The notes under the pieces are model-generated. The model was not told where the DNA came from. It did no database searches and saw nothing but the letters and a program-made list of their open reading frames with translations. DNA of 64,000 nucleotides from Mactra quadrangularis (lineage: Eukaryota > Mollusca > Bivalvia > Venerida > Mactridae), in contig CM046294.1 in NCBI GenBank assembly GCA_025267735.1, forward strand, positions 35,123,222-35,187,221, in the 5' to 3' direction. Positions 15,101 through 30,100 of the stretch are shown here, in pieces. A program made the translations under genes and the position numbers. Position 1 is the stretch's first letter; every line of letters begins with the position of its first letter.

Positions 15101-18100
15101 ACACTTTAATTTAAGACCCCTAATTAACTGTCAAAACTTTTAGTATAGAATGTACTTCTTCACAGTTTGCACTTGAAGTGTCATTTTAATACTTGGATTT
15201 TATATGATGCCGTAGTCCGCACTCTTTGTTTCGGAACACATTTGATAATTGCATTTAATTATAATTGTGAAAAAAGTATATCTATACACCAGACTTCGGT
15301 TACAAGTAATGGATAATAAAAATTTATTCATAAGTTATCATTGAAACTTCGTATATCATTAATTTTACGTAAACTAAAGAAGCATAGTATTGGGACAGAC
15401 AAAATTCTGATACGAATTTATCACAAGTTTAATGTCTACATGAATTTATCACAAGTTTAATGTCTACATGAATTTATCACAAGTTTAATGTCTACATGAA
15501 TTTATCACAAGTTTAAATAATGACAGTATGTTGATTTGTTGACAATTATTAATGTGAGCCTTGATATCATGCCATGATACATATACTTTGGTGCTAGGGC
15601 TGCGTATCGTGGCCATGGTCGCGATACGATACGTTTCAGGATATATTACTCGCGATTACGATATTAATCGCGATACGATGTATATTGTAAAATTGGTATG
15701 AATGCATAGACAAATTATGATACTTTTATCAAACAATCATAAAATTAAAAAAAGCGATAGCATGGGTCTCGAAAATGTATGACATAACGAAATAATGATT
15801 GGAGGAATTTTACGAAATGGAATACCACATTACAAATAATAAAATACAGATAACTTTATTTGTTGTAAGATAATGACAAAGTTGTTTGTTTCTAGTGGAA
15901 TTTAACGAATTTGTTCATTTAAAAATAAACTAATTATGCCTATTTTAACCGCAACTTAACACGCTAATAATTAATAACAAGTATCAGCTTATCGGCAATC
16001 ATAAAAGAAAGTGTTATCTTCCTTAATCAATGTTCACCAAAGTTTGTCACGTGTTTGTTAATTGCAACCGTTTGATAACATAATCAATTTTATTGAGCCG
16101 TCATATGTGTATTGCGTACTCTCGGCAGGATTTCTAGCGTCCAAATAATAAATTGATTGTAACTGCAAGTTTTATGTTCAATTATCCATTTTAGTAATAT
16201 TGCTATTGACATTGCTACCAGACATTAGGTCTTGCGGTCCATATCTTTTTTACTAGCCGTCGGCGTTTAAGACGGACTCGGTCTTCGGCCCGGCAGCTAG
16301 ATTCGAAGACTGAGGTACCCATTTAATTTAGCAAAATGGATGTGATGAAACCAAATGGCAAAGAATATACGAAAAGTTGTCAAATTCGCGATATAGCCAT
16401 CTTTTCGGCGAGTGTGCCCGACGGGCCCAATAGACGATTGATATTGCGCCATTTGAGTTCCTGAGGGGCCAATGGTGCGCTCTAGATTGGACACTTAGTA
16501 AATATTGCAATTGCACGTTAAATGCTACAGATACAAACGTATATAGTATATTTTATTTTAACTGATTTCTAGTATAGTAAAGGACTTTCTGAATCGCGAT
16601 TTTTTAGGATGCGATTCAATACACCCGTATCAGACAGTCGCAAATACAATCTCACGATGCATCGGTGAATCGTTACAGCCCTTTTTGGTGCAAAAACATG
16701 CTTAGTTATAAGGTGAAAATTTCATTATTGCAGTCATAGCCTTAAATTAATTACATAATGGAGGACAAATTATCATTTCGTCTGATAATATGATGTAAGT
16801 AATTTTTACTAGTCCCTGGCTTTGGACTAACGGATTTAAACTGTGCAGATTTTTTTGTTATAGAAAAGGTCTGTAACTTAGTTGATAATTCCTAATTAGT
16901 CCCCTACCAGTGTTAACACCGGAGGGGACTATAGGTTTGCACTCCGTCTGTCTGTCTGTCCGCTTAAATCTGGATCTTGCGATATCGAAAAAAGTATTCA
17001 AGCTATTTTGTTGAAACTTAGTATGTTAATACATTGCAATGAGTAGATTATGCACGTCATTGTCGTTTTTTTCTGACCAAAATTCTGGGCGCTATGGATA
17101 CGGAAGTAGTCAAATTATGATCAAAAAGCTTGTATTCCTGTGTAACACATACTCTATCCAAACAATATCAATGAAACTTGTTATTTGACTATGTTGCAAT
17201 TAGTAGATTATGCACATAGTTGCATTTTTCTTTTTCTGGTTAAAAGTCTGGTTGCTATGGATAGAGAAATAGAAAACATTGACAAAAAAACTTGTAATTA
17301 GGCCTAACTCGAAATCTATTCAAGCTATATTGATAAAACTTAGTTCATGAATATGTTGCAATGAGTAGATTATGCTTATTATTGACTTATCTCTTTTTGT
17401 TCAAAATTCTAGTTGTTATGGATACAGAAATAGTTCAGATTTACCAAAACAGTTGTATTACAACAGTGTAACTTAAATTGCATGTCCGGATGGTAACTCT
17501 ACAAGGGATATACCTAGGTTCACCAAATTTTATGTGTGGATAGCCTTTGGGTAAATGGAATTACCTTAAGGTTATAAGGCCAGGGATCAAAGGTCAAAGT
17601 TTACAAATTTTTTGTGTGGATTGCCATTTGTTCAAGGATGGACCCTATTGGTTCTGAGGCCCCGGGGTCAAAGGTCACCAGATCTTTACTGTGGATAGCC
17701 TCCATCTCCTACAGTGCCAGGCTTTGACAGCACACAGGCGTAAAATGCCCACCCATTTGAGCAATTGTTTTTTTCTTTTGGTCTGAGGTCAAGGTCATCC
17801 TGCTGTTCTTAAATTAGACCTAGATTACCGGTAGGGGACTTCAGTATTGCCTGCAATACAAACTGACCCTTGTTTTATTTTAGAGTACATATGAGCCTGG
17901 TAAAAGACATTGGTTAAAAGTAAAGAAAGATTATTTAAATGAAGGACAAATGGCAGATTCAGCTGATCTTGTTGTGTTAGGTGCTTTCTATGGTACAGGA
18001 AATAAAGGTTAGTGGTTTATGGTTGTTTTTCTATTGTAGTTCATTATTTATTATACCCTAAACACTAGTGGCTAGGGACTATATAGGAATCACTTTGTCC

Positions 18101-21100
18101 GTATCTCTGTCTCAAATCTTGTCCAAGCAATAAATACACAATGGATTGATGGATTTTGGAAAAAAAACTTGTCACAAATATTAAAACTGACAAGATTGTG
18201 TGTCGCCTGCAAATATTGTGTTAAAATCTCGAAGGGCATGGCAAAAAAATAAGGTCAAAAGTCAAGATTGCTTAATAGTATGTCGGCCCAGTTGAAAAAA
18301 GCGTCTAAAAAAGTGGTTCCCTGTACTCATAGGTATATTAGCAATATTTTGATGGTTTTTGATAGAAAAAATGTGTTCTTTTACGAATCTGCCAGGTGAT
18401 TTTTCAACTTTTGGGGCAGGAAGATGCTATTGGCAAAAAACCGATGACATCACTAATTTCTAAAAAATCGCCTTTAAACTTTAAAAACGCATTGCGCGCT
18501 TATTTGTCATGTTTCAAACAAGTAAATGTGGTTCTAAATTATGATATGCTTGGACTATAAGATTTTGTAAATGTTTTGAAAATAATCGGGTGCTGGAAGC
18601 ACTGATCATCAAAACAAGTGATTACGTCACATTTTACCATTTCCTGAGATATAAGTTTCAAACGTCAATAAGTAAGTAAGTAAACGTCAATAATTCTATG
18701 TTCTAAATTATTTTTTTTTAAATCGAATGCACGGAAGTTTTGACCATACCATGCAGATAAAAATATAAATTAGAAAAATACTTGATGATAAAACATAAGC
18801 ATATACCAGCTTCCTAACCAACCCTTACGAGCCACAGTTTTGTATATAGTCCTGTAGTAAAATGCCATATTCAAAGTGAACCCTGTACTTGAGTCCCCAC
18901 AAAGTTATTTTGCAGTTTATATGTCTTTGAACGGTGCTGAATGAGAATCTGAGTAATGACACCCTATCTTACTTGAACAATTTGCATAATGTGCAAATTA
19001 AGTCCGCCATTATCGAAATTCCGTTTTCCCTAATAACACAATAACCAACTTGGATAGAAATTTAAAATAAGCCTCCATACCCATGTTTTCATGGTCTATC
19101 TATCATATGGTACTAATTTCAGCTTGATCAGATCATTTAAATATGCAAATTTATGCAAATTATGTATTTTACTGAATACAATATTCGGGTTTTCTATACA
19201 TTAAAAAGTCCTTTGTTTTTGCTTGCATATTTTGAGTAACATTTGGTTATGTTATGTTATTTTTGTACGTTTTAGACACAAATATATCAAATGATAATAC
19301 TAAACCAGTAAATGATGACTTTATGACATGCAAAATATTCAAGTTACATTATAAGTTAAAGGATTTGCACTATTTGTTCTATTGCATGGTGTCACGTATA
19401 TTTATGCCATTTTCTATCATACTGTTAAGGCTTGGATAGTTTTGATGCAGTTTATTTATTATTGAACAAAGCTGATTAAGAAACTAAGTGATGCCAACAT
19501 GTCATCCTTCATTAATTTGCATAATATGCAAATTTAGTCGGCCAAAACGAAATTGCCTGCTAATTCTAGCATTTAACTAATGAAAATTCTGGAGTCAAAG
19601 GTCACTGTGGCTTAGACTTTATATGGGAAAACATTGTCTAGACATAGATAACTCAACAACTGATTTACTTAAGTTTACCAAATTTTAAATGTGTATAGCC
19701 ATTGTGTCAAGTATGTGCTCTATTGAATCTGTGGCCCAGGGGTCAAAGGTTAAGGTCACTGAGATACAAAATATAAAACTTTTTTGGTTGATAACTCAAC
19801 AACAGCTTCACCCAGGTTCACCAATCTTTATGTGTGGATTACCCTTGGGTCAGGAATGTGCCCTATTGGTTCTGAGACCCTGGTGTCAATGGTCAAGGTC
19901 ATTGGAATTTTATGTTGGAAACTTTATGCCGGTGATAACTTGCCAATGGCTGTACCTAGGTTTATGAAATCTTTGCTTTGGATAACCCTCCCGTCATGAA
20001 TGTGACCTATTTATTTTGAGTTCCCAGGGTCATAGGTTAAGGTCACCTGTACTTTATATAGGACAGAACAAAACATCGACAGCACATAATAATATAATAT
20101 AAAATATAATAACCCGCCCTGCAGAGTTCTTGTTATAAGGTGGTATGATGTCTATATTTTTGTATTTTATCAGTTGGTATGATGTCTATATTTTTGTATT
20201 TTATCAGGTGGTATGATGTCTATATTTTTGTATTTTATCAGGTGGTATGATGTCTAAATTTGTGTATTTATCAGGTGGTATGATGTCTATATTTTTGTAT
20301 TTTATCAGGTGGTATGATGTCTATATTTTTGTATTTATCAGGTGGTATGATGTCTATATTTTTGTATTTTATCAGTTGGTATGATGTCTAAATTTTTGTA
20401 TTTTATCAGGTGGTATGATGTCTATATTTTTGTATTTTATCAGGTGGTATGATGTCTATATTTTTGTATTTTATCAGGTGGTACATGTATGATGTCTATA
20501 TTTTTGTATTTATCAGTAGGTATGATGTCTATATTTTTGTATTTTATCAGGTGGTATGATGTCTATATTTTTGTATTTTATCAGGTGGTATGATGTCTAT
20601 ATTTTTGTATTTATCAGGTGGTATGATGTCTATATTTTTGTATTTATCAGGTGGTATGATGTCTATATTTTTGTATTTATCAGGTGGTATGATGTCTATA
20701 TTTTTGTATTTTATCAGGTGGTATGATGTCTATATTTTTGTATTTTATCAGGTGGTATGATGTCTATATTTTTGTATTTATCAGGTGGTATGATGTCTAT
20801 ATTTTTGTTTTTTTATCAGGTGGTATGATGTCTATATTTTTGTATTTTATCAGGTGGTATGATGTCTAAATTTTTGTATTTTATCAGGTGGTATGATGTC
20901 TATATTTTTAATGGGTACCTATGATCCAGACAATGATATTTGGTGTACTGTTACAAAATGTAGTAGTGGTTTTGACGATGCCACATTAGAAAAGTTACAA
21001 AAAGAATTAAAAATGGAGAAAATCAGTAAAAATATCTCTAAGGTTCCAGATTGGTTAAATGTTAAAAAGAATATGTTACCTGATTTTGTATGTGTGGATC

Positions 21101-24100
21101 CTAAACAATCTCCTATATGGGAAATATCTGGAGCTGAATTCAGTAAAGCTGAGGTAATGTACATGTTTATTTTTGCTATTGTATATAGTCATTAATAAAT
21201 GTGAATCACTTTGTCAAGTCTGTATGTCAAATATGTTGTTCTTTTGTCATATTTTGGTCATCTATTGATTATTTGTCATGAGCAGATCAAGTTTATGTAC
21301 ACTTTTAAGATACAAACAGCTTTTTACACATAATTGATTCACATCATGATTCATGTCTTGCAAAATTAATTGACTGATTTTCTTGTGACCTTTTTATTTT
21401 AAAAACAAAACATTGGACTACAAACTTAAGCATATGCTCTTTCATTAACACATTGTTGCTGGAAAAATATAACTGATTATGTTCGTTAAATATGCTATTT
21501 AAAATGTCATTGTAGAGACAATTCTAACTTTTATGCACTCATATTTTTCATTGAAACAGTACATGTTGGTTTTGTAACACAGGTAAAATTCCATTCATTA
21601 GAATTCCAGATGAAGTATGTTGTTAACAATTGATGATAGAAAGGTGGTTACACGAGTTAAAGTTTACAGGACATGACCCAAAGATTAGAGTTTTAGAAAC
21701 TTAAATAATTTAAATTTTCCTACATTATTTTGAACTATGATTCTCGTATAAACCTTATTATAGTATTGAGGTTAGATAAATTAGATCTAAAAATTAACAC
21801 CACAAATTGACTCTAGCGATCAATAGATTTGTTTGTAATATTATATTAGTATTCATAGTTGATATATTATAGATCCATACAGCAGATGGTATATCTATAA
21901 GATTTCCACGTGTAACCAAAGTCAGAGATGATAAAACATGGAAGGAAGCTACAGATCTTCCAAGACTTAAGGTAAACACATGATTAAACTTAACAACGTA
22001 CTTCATACTTTAATCTCAGTTTATATATAGTTTAGATAGTTTAATTTATTTATCATATAAGTGTTGTTTTTTTTTCTCATTTATTCAAAAGATTCATTTT
22101 ATATAAAACATTTCATATCATACATTCAAAAGGAAATCACAAATATTTGTACAATTACAAATTATACATGTTAACATAATGTCTTTCATAAATCTTACTA
22201 ACTAAAATACAATTTTGTATGTATGATAGGAATTGTCAAAACACACTCACAAACTCATTCATTCACTTACTAACTCATTCATTCACTCACTCACTCACTC
22301 ACTCACTCACTCACTCACTCACTCACTCACTCACTCACGTACTCACTCATATAAGTGTTACTGAAACCCTACATACTAGTTGTCATTAAATCATTGGACA
22401 AACTGGTTGTACATGAAGTTATGAAAGCAATCTCTATAAACATAAACAATTATTCTATAGACCACAGTAATTAGATGGCCTGACATTGAATAGGTGGTTA
22501 CATTGGAATGACCTTTGTTGACAAATACATGCATAGCTTTCATCTAGAAGAAATTGTTTCCAGAATTATGTAATTACGATTTTAAGATTAGGATTTTCAA
22601 GTTTTTGATAGTGCATGTTATTCATTTGCTGTAATTCAACCATTTGCTGCGAGTTGCATCATGAACATTATTATATAAGAAAGGTTAGCTGATATGAAAT
22701 GTGACCTATACTGTTAGTTTGTCAATTATCGAGATTTTTACAATTTCTATGTTCAAATTTGCATAATTATTATATCATTATTAATTTTATTCATGCAATG
22801 AAAAATGGTTTTTCTATTGGTACATTTAGTTTGAGTTGCAGCAAAAGTTATCTATCCGCCATTAAAACTATAATCAATGTATCCCAATGAGCTAATAATA
22901 TCAAGTTTAAGATATTTTTGTAGTTTCATATATTTATAGGAAACATGTATTGATTTAAAGTCATTTAACAATAAATTGCTCGTTCAACGTTTTGAAGTTC
23001 TATTTAGTACAGTGTAAATTGTGAACATGTGAAGGAACTTTTGGAGGGCAGTGTTTATACTGTATGGGCCGATTGCATAATTCAAGTTTTATTAAGTCTA
23101 GTTTAAGCCTTAGTCCGAGAATCACTAGCCTTGAGTTTACCTCTTAATTGCATAATTCAAGTTTAATTTTGTTTTAGCTAGTCTAAGACTTTCTATCCGG
23201 GAGATAACAGACCTTGAGCTTTGTAATCTTGTAGAAGTTAGTCTTCAGGTAGGATAAACTATAATTGGAGTTTTTTTCATTGCACCGAAAAAATACCACA
23301 CAATCATGAGAATTTCGTACTTAGACATTGATTATTTTGTATAAAATTTGAATCGATCGATTATCAGTGTAATTATCAAATACATGCAAATGTAGACATT
23401 ATTGAAATAAAAATACATGTATTATCATTTATGTGCAACTGATTTTCTTTCTATGATTGTCTTGAAAAGGCAAGCGAAAAAAACAAAGGGTAGTATACCA
23501 AGATAAATGACTTCATAACCTGTACTTTAATGATATTTTCTGTATAAAATCCACTACCTAATTGATAGATTTGTTAATTAATAAATGAATTGTATAATGT
23601 TATGCTCAGCTTACTTGCACATTCAGAGAGCTCTGATACAGATACATTTTCAGGTTCCTCAGTTGAAAGCTGAATGAAACTTTTTTCGGATGTTGACATT
23701 TAGTAAGATATTGAAACTGCAAAATTTTAAAGTACAAATTCATTGTTACGCTGTTTTTCGAACCTTCAAGCAGATAAATGCCCCTAGGTATATTCCAAGA
23801 AATATAATCGTCTGTCTGACCATTTTAAGACTTTTGCAAGAAAGTCTTACGTATAAATCACAAAATGAAAACTTTCGACGAAAATCCCTGACGAGTTCAA
23901 CCGGAGGAGTAATATACAAGGGTTGATTCTTAGACTTTGCTGTACCTATCTTCATTTTCTGCTATTTGTTCATTACAATGCTATTTAACTTGCCATTCAT
24001 ACAACTGAACAATTACTGAACCAATTGTGTTTATTATACTTCTATTAAAATCATAGTCTTATAGCAACACACGTGCATGTGCATATGTACCGCATATCAA

Positions 24101-27100
24101 ATTTTTGCTAGTTTTAAATTAATAAAATATCAGATCAAATGCATTAGCTTAGTTGTATTACCCTGAAAAGTTGTACCTGTGTTAAAGCTGAGTTATTGAA
24201 CTACAATGTACATTATAAGGTTTTCAAATATGTCGAGTTGCACTTAGTTTTATTGCAAGTTGCGCGTTTGTTGATCGACCCTCGAACAACTAAGATTAAT
24301 CATATTCGAGTCTGCTTCCTGTTTCCTCAGTTCTGAGCTAGCAGGATAAAGATTTAGCTCAAAGAAACAACGAGGTTTTCAATGGGATTCTAATAAATGC
24401 AGGGCTGGCGGTCCAATAATTTCCAGTCCAACGTCGTAACCACTCGGCCATGATTGTATAGTTGGCTAAATATGCTTATGAAAACAGAATTTTAACTGCA
24501 CTTTTTCCCTCTTTTTTCGTAAAAATTCATCAAACTCTATTGTGTGAACGCAAAATTAATCATATAATCAATATTATAATTATTGTCGTTATTTTGAGCT
24601 TCTATTATGGTTCTAGTAAGTTTCGGGTTTCAGACCTATTCCATTTACGCGATAACAACGTGTCTGTGTTCTGCAATATTGAGATATCCTTACAGCTCCC
24701 AGCAAGCTATCAACATTTACCTAAAAAATCAGTAATGGAAAGAAACATACAAATCTCTATAAAGAATTATATACTTCATTGATATTTCATCGATAATATT
24801 ACAAGTATACACTGATGTGTGACTGTAGCTAATCAGCTACTACGGTAGACTTGTACCCTCTGTGTTGGTTCGAATCTTGTTTATAAGCCATTTCTTTGTT
24901 TCTATGCACAAAAACTTTATTCTTATTGCTTAGTAATGGAGAAGGAATCTGGCTTAAAAGTTAATATTAGTTGTAACTTGTAAGAACTTATTACACAACC
25001 AAGGTTTAATTTCTCAAATACGAGTTGCACATTCTATTGAAATTTATCCGTTGCAATATGTGGGCAGCCATTTTTTCAACTCACAAAACTGATATATTTT
25101 CTAAAACTCAGCTTTAAACTACCCCCACCCCAGGTATAATTTTCTGGGTGAGTTAGACTAAATATAAACTCAGGTTTGGCCTAAACTGTATTTATGCAAT
25201 CCAACCAGTTTTTTATGCAATGGACAGGGTTTAAACTCTGATTTAAACTTGAGGTTATCTTTAGACTAGAATTATGCAATCGGGCCTATATGTCTTAATA
25301 TTGGCGCCCGTTTTTTTTGTTGGTTTTGGGGGTTGACATATTGATCCCGCCAATATAAAAACATCTAAAACCCGCCAATATTTGCACCTGCCAATATTAA
25401 AGTGTACAGTATATAAACAGTATAATATATTATATGTTTTACAGAAATTATTTGAGAAATCTAAAGATACATCAGATATTGTTATAACTGGATCAAAGAA
25501 AGGTAGTACTAAACAGGCTATAAAAACACCTGTAAAGAAATCTAACACTGGCAATAATGATAATGGTAAATTTTTATTGTACTTTTTTGTCTATTATGTT
25601 GTTACTGGCTGATATTTGAAATATATTTTTTGTCTGAATTAAGTCTTGAAGTCTAATAAACATTAAAGGATCACTATCACCATGCTCATGTTTTGATTAT
25701 CATTGTATGTAAACATATAGCTTTATATATTGATATAAAGCAAGTACATGTAGTTACAATGTTAGACTAGTTGGTAATCATTGGATAGTCAGCTTGGCAT
25801 TGTAATGAGCCTATCCAAAACCTGAGTCATATTTCTTCAGTAAGAAACTTTTGTTTACTACTACCACTCGGATAAAACACAGAATTTGTTCTAAAATTAG
25901 TCTCACCGGCTCAAACAGATTCCAAAATTCTTTAGAGATAATAAAAACAATTATAATAATAATAATAACAAAGCTTAGTGTATCATAATCACCAATTTTT
26001 AACGAAAAAATTCGGCTAATAGTTTGGGGAAACGGGGTCTGGTGTCGTTAACAATTGCGTTTTAGTTTTCAATTTAGCATATATTTCTGCCATTTATTGT
26101 CAGATCTTTATGAAACTTGATACAATGATCACATACCATTTCATGAACAGAATTAGAAAGTAACCACAACTCTTCCTGGCTTAATTATGGATTATTTACC
26201 TTTGAAATTTTTTGCGTTAAAGATTTTAAATCCGGCTTTAATGTGTTTTTTCTAATTACATTTCTTGTTGTTGTTTTTTTCTTGAACATGCGTGCAAATG
26301 TTTTAGCCATCAATTCCATCCTATGGTAGTTACTGACATTATGTTATACCTCTCTGTGTAGTGTCAGTAACTATTTCTAAGTTGTAGCTTTCAATGTGTT
26401 GCTTTGTAGCTCTACAAATTTTGTCCAACTGAAGACATCATTTGGATAAAAATTGGCCAATGGAGGATTATTGTTTTTAAATGAAAAAAAAAAACAGATA
26501 AACTATTGCAACTTAAATTTGTTATGGTTACAGACACTACAGATTTTGATTTTCAATATTTACCTAAGAAAAAATCTTTAATGCTAAAACCTGGGCTAGC
26601 CTTGAAACATTAATGTTATTTTTATACTAACCATAATCAATAAAAGGCAACTTTTTTATATTCTGCTGCATAAAATATTTTAAATGATATAAAAAATTCT
26701 GCATTTGCAATGGCCATTTTTATAAGCCCGTTTTGAAAAAACAGACTTATTATGTTATGATGTTGACCATCTGTCCGTCCGTGGGCAATTGCTTGTCCAG
26801 ATGATAACTCAAGAAAGGATGTACCTAGGTTCTTCAAATTTTATGTGTGCATAGCCCTTAGGTAGAGGGGGTCCTTATTGGTTTTGAGACCCCAGTGTCA
26901 AAGGTCAAGGTGACTGTGACTTCAAATATGAAAACCTTGTCCAGACGATAAGTCAACAACGACTGTAGCTAGGTTTACCAAATTTTATGTGAAAGTAGCC
27001 CATGTGTTAAGGAAGTGCCCTATTGGTTTTGGGGCCCCTGGGTCAAAGGTCAAGGTCACAGGGGCATCATATGGAAAAACCTTGTCCGACAATAACTCAA

Positions 27101-30100
27101 AAACCACAGTACCTAGGTTCACCAAATTTTATGTGAGAGTAGCCCATGTGTCAAGGATGTGCCCTATTGGTTTTGGGGCACCAAGGTCAAAGGCCTTAGT
27201 CACAGGGGCATCATATGGAAAAAACTTTGTCCGGACATTAACTCAACAACCACTGTACCTAGGTTCACCAAATTTAATGTGAGAGTAGCCCATGTGTTAA
27301 GGATGTACCCTTTTGGTTTAGGGCCCCAGGGTCAAAGGTCAAGGTCACAGGGACATCATATGTAAAAACTTTGTCTGGACAATAACTCAATAACCACGTT
27401 ATCGTCCAGACAAGGTTTTTCCATAAAATAACTCAATATTGACTGTACCTAGGTTCACCAAATTTTATATAAGTGTAGCCTAAATTTCTAGCGTATGCCC
27501 TTTTGGTTTTGAGGCGCCTGGGTTAAAGGTCAAGGTCGCAAGGACATCATAAGGAAAAACCTTGTCCAGAGAATAACTCAACAACCAAATTTTATTTATC
27601 AAACTCTTTGGGTCAAGGGTGTGAACTTTTGGTTCTGAGGCCCCAGGGTCAAGGTCAGTGGAAGTTTGTATGAGAAAACTTTGTGCTGGTGATAACTCAA
27701 CCACAGCTGTACCTAGGTTCTCAAAATATTTGCTTTGTATGACCCTCCAGTTACGGGCAGAACTATTCTGAGTTCCCGGGGTCATTTGTAAAGGTCATGG
27801 TGACTTTATTTGAGGTAGAACAATGACCAAGTTGGTGAGTGTATTAAAATTAAGTTAATATGTTTACATTATGCTTAAGTTCAATTTGGCCCCTAACTTT
27901 AAAGCTGGGCCAATAAACTCCACCTGTCGGATGCTCATGTGATCCCTGGCTGAAAATGGTTTATCTATATGTATACAATGTTAATTTTGTTATAACTTTT
28001 TTTTCCAGGCAACAATGACAGTACTCCAATGAAATCCAAATCTCCCTCTCAAACATCAACTCCAAGTAAAACATTATCTAGTCCAGCTAGTAATGGTGGA
28101 ATACTTAAATATTTCTCACCAAAGAAAGAACCAAGTTCTCTATCTAAACCAGTCAAACGTTCCAATGAGGATTATGATGAATCTAGCCCTGCAAAGAAGG
28201 TAAAACATTTTAAAGATTGTTTAAACAATCAAACATTTTAAAGATTGTTAAAACAATCAAACATTTTAAAGATTGTTTAAACAATCAAACATTTTAAAGA
28301 TTGTTAAAACAATCAAACATTTTAAAGATTGTTAAAACAATCAAACATTTTAAAGATTTTTTAAACAATCAAACATTTTAAAGATTGTTTCACGGGGACC
28401 CAACTCCGTCACAATGTAAGTGGATTTCTGTCGATAGTGTCACGGATTTTTTACAAGAAATAAGATACAGAACTGTTTAAACCAGTTAAATGACGTTTCT
28501 TTGATATTAAGATTGTTTCTTAGATTATGTTTTATGATATTATAAGTTTTGATCAAGTCGGTAAGCGACTAATAGCAGTTTGTGAAATCCGTTTGCAATA
28601 TTCGATATGTCACGGTATTTATGATAAGGTTGTATCTCATGTCACAGTTTTCTGTCTATAGGGTCACAGATTTTTCCAAATATAAAACAAGTGTAGGACT
28701 TGATGATCCACTCAATGCGTTGAATACAAAGCGTATAAAACGTAGCAAAACAAAAGTATATTTTTTAATAGAGGTGCGCGGTATTACCGGTAAACCGGTA
28801 ACCGTGGTTTTTTATCTCGCGGTACGGTACCACGGTACTTTCGGAAATACCGGTATTACAGTACCCGTGAACGAGTAGTACCCGTGATTAAGGTTTTACA
28901 TGTTATATATGTCAGGTTTGGCAAAATCAACGGTTGTCCGAGTCGTACATTAAGTTATTTTTTAATTTTGACTTGTCCGTGTACAAGTGAAAAGTTCTGC
29001 TTTAGTTAGTTAAAAATATTTTCATCACTGCATAACGCTTTGGAAGTTATATACATAGACATGCAATCCTATGTAGCAATCGCCTAGCAGAGTTGTCTTG
29101 TATTCTACGAGAAAGAAACGTTGACTAATTTACGACAGTCGTCATTTTCTGTTATAAGTTGATTGTAAATTTTAGTTAGTATATATATATAAAATATTTC
29201 GATTTAATTCTTGATTTCAGGATCGGTTCTAAAGGCAGTGGGATGTAATTTTTGTATGCATGGGTTTCCTTTAATGATTGTTTTATTCATTTTCATTTTT
29301 TCCCACAAAAATGCCGTATTTATTCCCCGATTAATCTTAGTAAGTATTAGCACTTTTGACCCCTTTTGAATGCCTCGTATTAAAAACACGTATAGCGTCA
29401 TGACACAATTAATAGACGGACGGATTTGTTTTAACCTAGGTTCGTTATTTTCAACTTGGATTACGAAATGTCATCAAATTTTCAATGAAATTGAGCAAAA
29501 AACATGAACAAAATCAATGGTGATTATGTTGTTACAGTTATTACCCTTAAATTAGGTTTTTTGTGTTTTTAGAAGTTAATTTATGTTCTTCTTAAAAGGG
29601 CATTTAATTATACTGTGGTATACCGTGGTATATACCGTGGTATTTAGTAAAAAACCACGGTTTACCGTGGTAAAAAATTTCTGGCGGTACCCAGCCCTAT
29701 TTTTTAAAAATCGATTATGTTTCAAAATTGTACTTTTTTCAAGAAACCATATATTTTACGTCGACAAAAATTATCACGTACGTCAGTTACGGTACCAGGC
29801 TTACATGAACCTGAAAAAAGGCTCACAGCCAATTAGAGACCATCATCAAGTTGACCCATCGAAAATATTGCCTCATATCCTTTGTAGATTGACTAATATT
29901 CGAATTTGATATTATTTGTAAGCACAAATTTTTTATTGTAAAGTTTTAATTTTAACTTACAGCATATAACAACTGCGTTTTTTTTCAACTGTCAAAGCAT
30001 GAATAATTTCACAGAGGATGATTACACACTATCTCAATATCACGAGTGTTAGACAAAGAGCACGAAGTCATCGTGAAATTATTTATGCTTTGACAGTTGA

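Noticed and set aside
22254..22350. CTCA array as a CRISPR-like or functional repeat
   Set aside because: Simple microsatellite in a eukaryotic intron; no spacers.
24816..24885. Second tRNA-like sequence (ggttcgaatctt)
   Set aside because: Only a B-box-like word; A box and stems do not form convincingly.
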